Of a stretch of DNA of 8,079 nt, positions 6,863 to 8,079 are shown piece after piece; within the stretch, counting starts at the first letter, position 1, and each line of letters starts with the position of its first letter. A program made the position numbers and the translations under genes. The notes beneath the pieces were generated by a model. That model saw nothing but the letters and a program-made list of their open reading frames with translations, was not told where the DNA came from and made no database searches. The stretch covers positions 13,561-21,639 of the forward strand of contig DUGW01000218.1 in assembly GCA_013331125.1 (NCBI GenBank), read 5' to 3'. This stretch comes from Candidatus Woesearchaeota archaeon. GTDB taxonomy: Archaea; Nanoarchaeota; Nanoarchaeia; Woesearchaeales; UBA11576.

Positions 6863-8037
6863 AGTCTGTTTGAAATCTCGTCAAGGGTCTCGTCGTCGGG
6901 TTCCTCCTCGAAACCGATACCCTGGAATGACAACCTGCACCATAGCTTGAGCACAGGATTGGTGAACACGAAAGTTGAGCCTGACTTCCTGACAAGGTCA
7001 ACCTCTATGAGGCGCTCGATCAGTGACTTGGTCACAGGAGCGGAGCGGTAGAGAAGCCGTGCTATCTCGGAGAGCTTCAGGTCATCATGCATCGCAAGGA
7101 CCTTGACCAGAGACTTGAGAAGACTGGATCCCCTGGCATTGTTCATGCTGCTCTCGAACAGCTCTTTGCAGTAGGTGTGCGTCCGTGAGAACTCCACTGT
7201 CAGCTCTGAGACGAACAGCCTGCGGAGCAGCGCAAGCTCGTCAGAGACATTGCTTTTCCTCGACGCTGACCTGTACCTCAGGCACAAAGATTTCAGGACG
7301 GCAGGGATGCCTCTTGACAGGCTGAACAGTTCTCTCTTGAGCCTGACATCCACCTTCCCGACAGACCTCTCGATGAACTCGAAAGCCTCTGTCTCGTCGA
7401 ATGCGGAGAGTTCCATGAACTCGAAGCCCGCAAGACCTTTCTTCAGAAGTGCAGAACTAGTCGTCAGTACGTATGTGTTGGTATATGCGTTGGATTGAAC
7501 ATGAGCGGTCGCATGGATCGTCGATGTGAAGATGTCCAGGACCTTGGTTATCTGAGAATAATTATTGAACTGGAGGAACTCCTCAAAGCAGTCCATGATT
7601 ATGACAAGCCTTTTCTTCAGGTGCTTGGCATATGCCTCTGGGAACAGGAGCGCAGACCTTAGTATCAACTGCTGGTCAGGCTTGATCTTCTGCAGCTCAT
7701 TGTCAACAGTCCTGACAAGGCTCAGGCATTCATCACTCATCTTCTCCTGGAGAAGGGAATTGGTATTCGGTTGCGTGTCACAGAAAGAGGCCATATATTC
7801 CAAGGCTAAGTTCTCAGGAGAAAGTGATGCTTTTGAGAGGTCTATATAATATAGTGCTGATCTGATGCCTTCCTGCTGCCTGACAAGCTCTTTGAGAAGT
7901 GTCTTCTTGCCGAAGCCAGGAGAAGCGATGATGCAGGTATCAGTGGATTTTGAGATGTTCTGTTTAAGAGTGGTCAGATAGGCTTTTCTACCAGAAAATA
8001 GCTTTTTCTCATTCTCTAGATACTTCAATCCACGCAT
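6847..8037 (-). CDS. Archaeal ATPase_2-type P-loop ATPase with C-terminal winged helix (396 aa)
   Basis: This looks like the archaeal ATPase_2 (PF01637-like, STAND-related) family: ATP-driven switches or regulators found mainly in archaea. Counting from a TTG three codons further up, Walker A is ASPGFGKKT at residues 41-49. It is variant: Ala replaces the first Gly, and a second Lys is inserted before Thr, as in the GKKT of some clamp-loader subunits. Walker B is LVIIMD with Asp152 and acidic Glu155-Glu156. A sensor-1-like strand YVLTTSS lies at 192-198, followed by the family-typical ELSAFDETEAFEFI at 212-225. A winged helix-turn-helix fits residues 310-370 (LKLSEIARLLYRS, then KSLIERLIEVDLVRK). 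The length is typical. ATG 8035-8037 is preferred over TTG 8044-8046, though neither has a good Shine-Dalgarno site. As first gene it may power, assemble or regulate the membrane proteins behind it. DNA binding by the winged helix is possible but unproven. Confidence 0.85.
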   Translation of the reverse strand: MRGLKYLENEKKLFSGRKAYLTTLKQNISKSTDTCIIASPGFGKKTLLKELVRQQEGIRSALYYIDLSKASLSPENLALEYMASFCDTQPNTNSLLQEKMSDECLSLVRTVDNELQKIKPDQQLILRSALLFPEAYAKHLKKRLVIIMDCFEEFLQFNNYSQITKVLDIFTSTIHATAHVQSNAYTNTYVLTTSSALLKKGLAGFEFMELSAFDETEAFEFIERSVGKVDVRLKRELFSLSRGIPAVLKSLCLRYRSASRKSNVSDELALLRRLFVSELTVEFSRTHTYCKELFESSMNNARGSSLLKSLVKVLAMHDDLKLSEIARLLYRSAPVTKSLIERLIEVDLVRKSGSTFVFTNPVLKLWCRLSFQGIGFEEEPDDETLDEISNRLGGMA

Positions 8038-8040
8038 GTT

Positions 8041-8052
8041 TACCAATTGGTA
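8041..8052. promoter_or_regulatory. 12-bp perfect palindrome, candidate operator
   Basis: TACCAATTGGTA reads identically on both strands and lies just before the ATPase ATG, about where the transcript should begin if TTTAAATA at 8072-8079 is the TATA box. A dimeric regulator bound here would block initiation. The ATPase itself carries a winged helix, so autoregulation is conceivable. A palindrome this size in AT-rich promoter DNA can occur by chance. Confidence 0.35.
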
Positions 8053-8071
8053 TATATTTTTGATGGTCTAA

Positions 8072-8079
8072 TATTTAAA
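8072..8079 (-). promoter_or_regulatory. Probable archaeal TATA box (window edge)
   Basis: On the coding strand TTTAAATA sits about 38 bases before the ATPase ATG. Archaeal transcription usually starts 25-27 bases after the TATA centre, which would give a 5' leader of about 12 bases. A second AT-rich stretch at 8051-8061 is too close to the ATG to serve as TATA for this start. The BRE and any upstream sites are outside the window. Confidence 0.45.

Noticed and set aside
6840..7001. N-terminal extension of the 244-residue protein to 298 residues
   Set aside because: The extra 54 residues overlap the ATPase gene, look like out-of-frame sequence and would bury the signal peptide.
8038..8046. TTG start for the ATPase three codons further upstream
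   Set aside because: The ATG at 8035-8037 is a stronger start codon. The TTG would lie within the palindrome and close to the presumed transcript start.

Overview
All supported genes in this window lie on the minus strand and are packed head to tail, so the window reads as most of one operon transcribed from right (about 8079) to left (off the edge at 1). The organism is most likely an archaeon, possibly one of the small-genome DPANN lineages. The evidence is a leading gene that looks like an archaeal-type ATPase_2 (STAND/MoxR-like P-loop) protein with a C-terminal winged helix, an archaeal-style TATA element (TTTAAATA) upstream of it, GGAGG/GGTG-type Shine-Dalgarno sites and dense ATGA stop/start overlaps. 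Lineage is an inference; there is no rRNA, tRNA or universal marker gene here.

Layout in transcription order. (1) A short promoter region at 8038-8079 holds a 12-bp perfect palindrome. (2) A P-loop ATPase spans 6847-8037. (3) A signal-peptide, three-TM membrane protein with a four-cysteine loop spans 6105-6839. (4) A four-TM membrane protein whose cytoplasmic tail ends in an Ala tract and a long Gly/Pro-rich tail spans 5156-6103. (5) A mini-ORF of 23-28 codons sits at 5073-5159. (6) A soluble, almost entirely helical protein of 511 residues spans 3536-5071. (7) After a 65-nt purine-rich gap, a 1008-residue protein spans 444-3470; it has a signal peptide, five TM helices and a roughly 680-residue cytoplasmic helical/coiled-coil region. 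(8) A 43-codon ORF lies at 316-447. (9) The start of a putative lipoprotein lies at 1-319; its membrane hairpin is clearly paralogous to that of the 1008-residue protein.

I recognise no family for any gene except the ATPase. Taken together the gene set suggests a dedicated multi-protein membrane complex. Three membrane proteins carry signal peptides or a lipobox followed by a TM hairpin. Two proteins supply large cytoplasmic helical scaffolds, one carries a low-complexity tail, and an ATPase/regulator heads the operon. The topology loosely recalls VirB2/TrbC and VirB6/TrbL components of type IV secretion systems, but nothing in the window proves it: there is no VirB4-like or coupling ATPase. 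A distinctive feature is that three gene junctions contain a mini-ORF that starts in an ATGA overlap with the upstream gene, which points to chained translational coupling. No RNA genes, mobile elements, CRISPR arrays or terminators were seen. The only gaps longer than a few bases are 3471-3535 and the promoter region.
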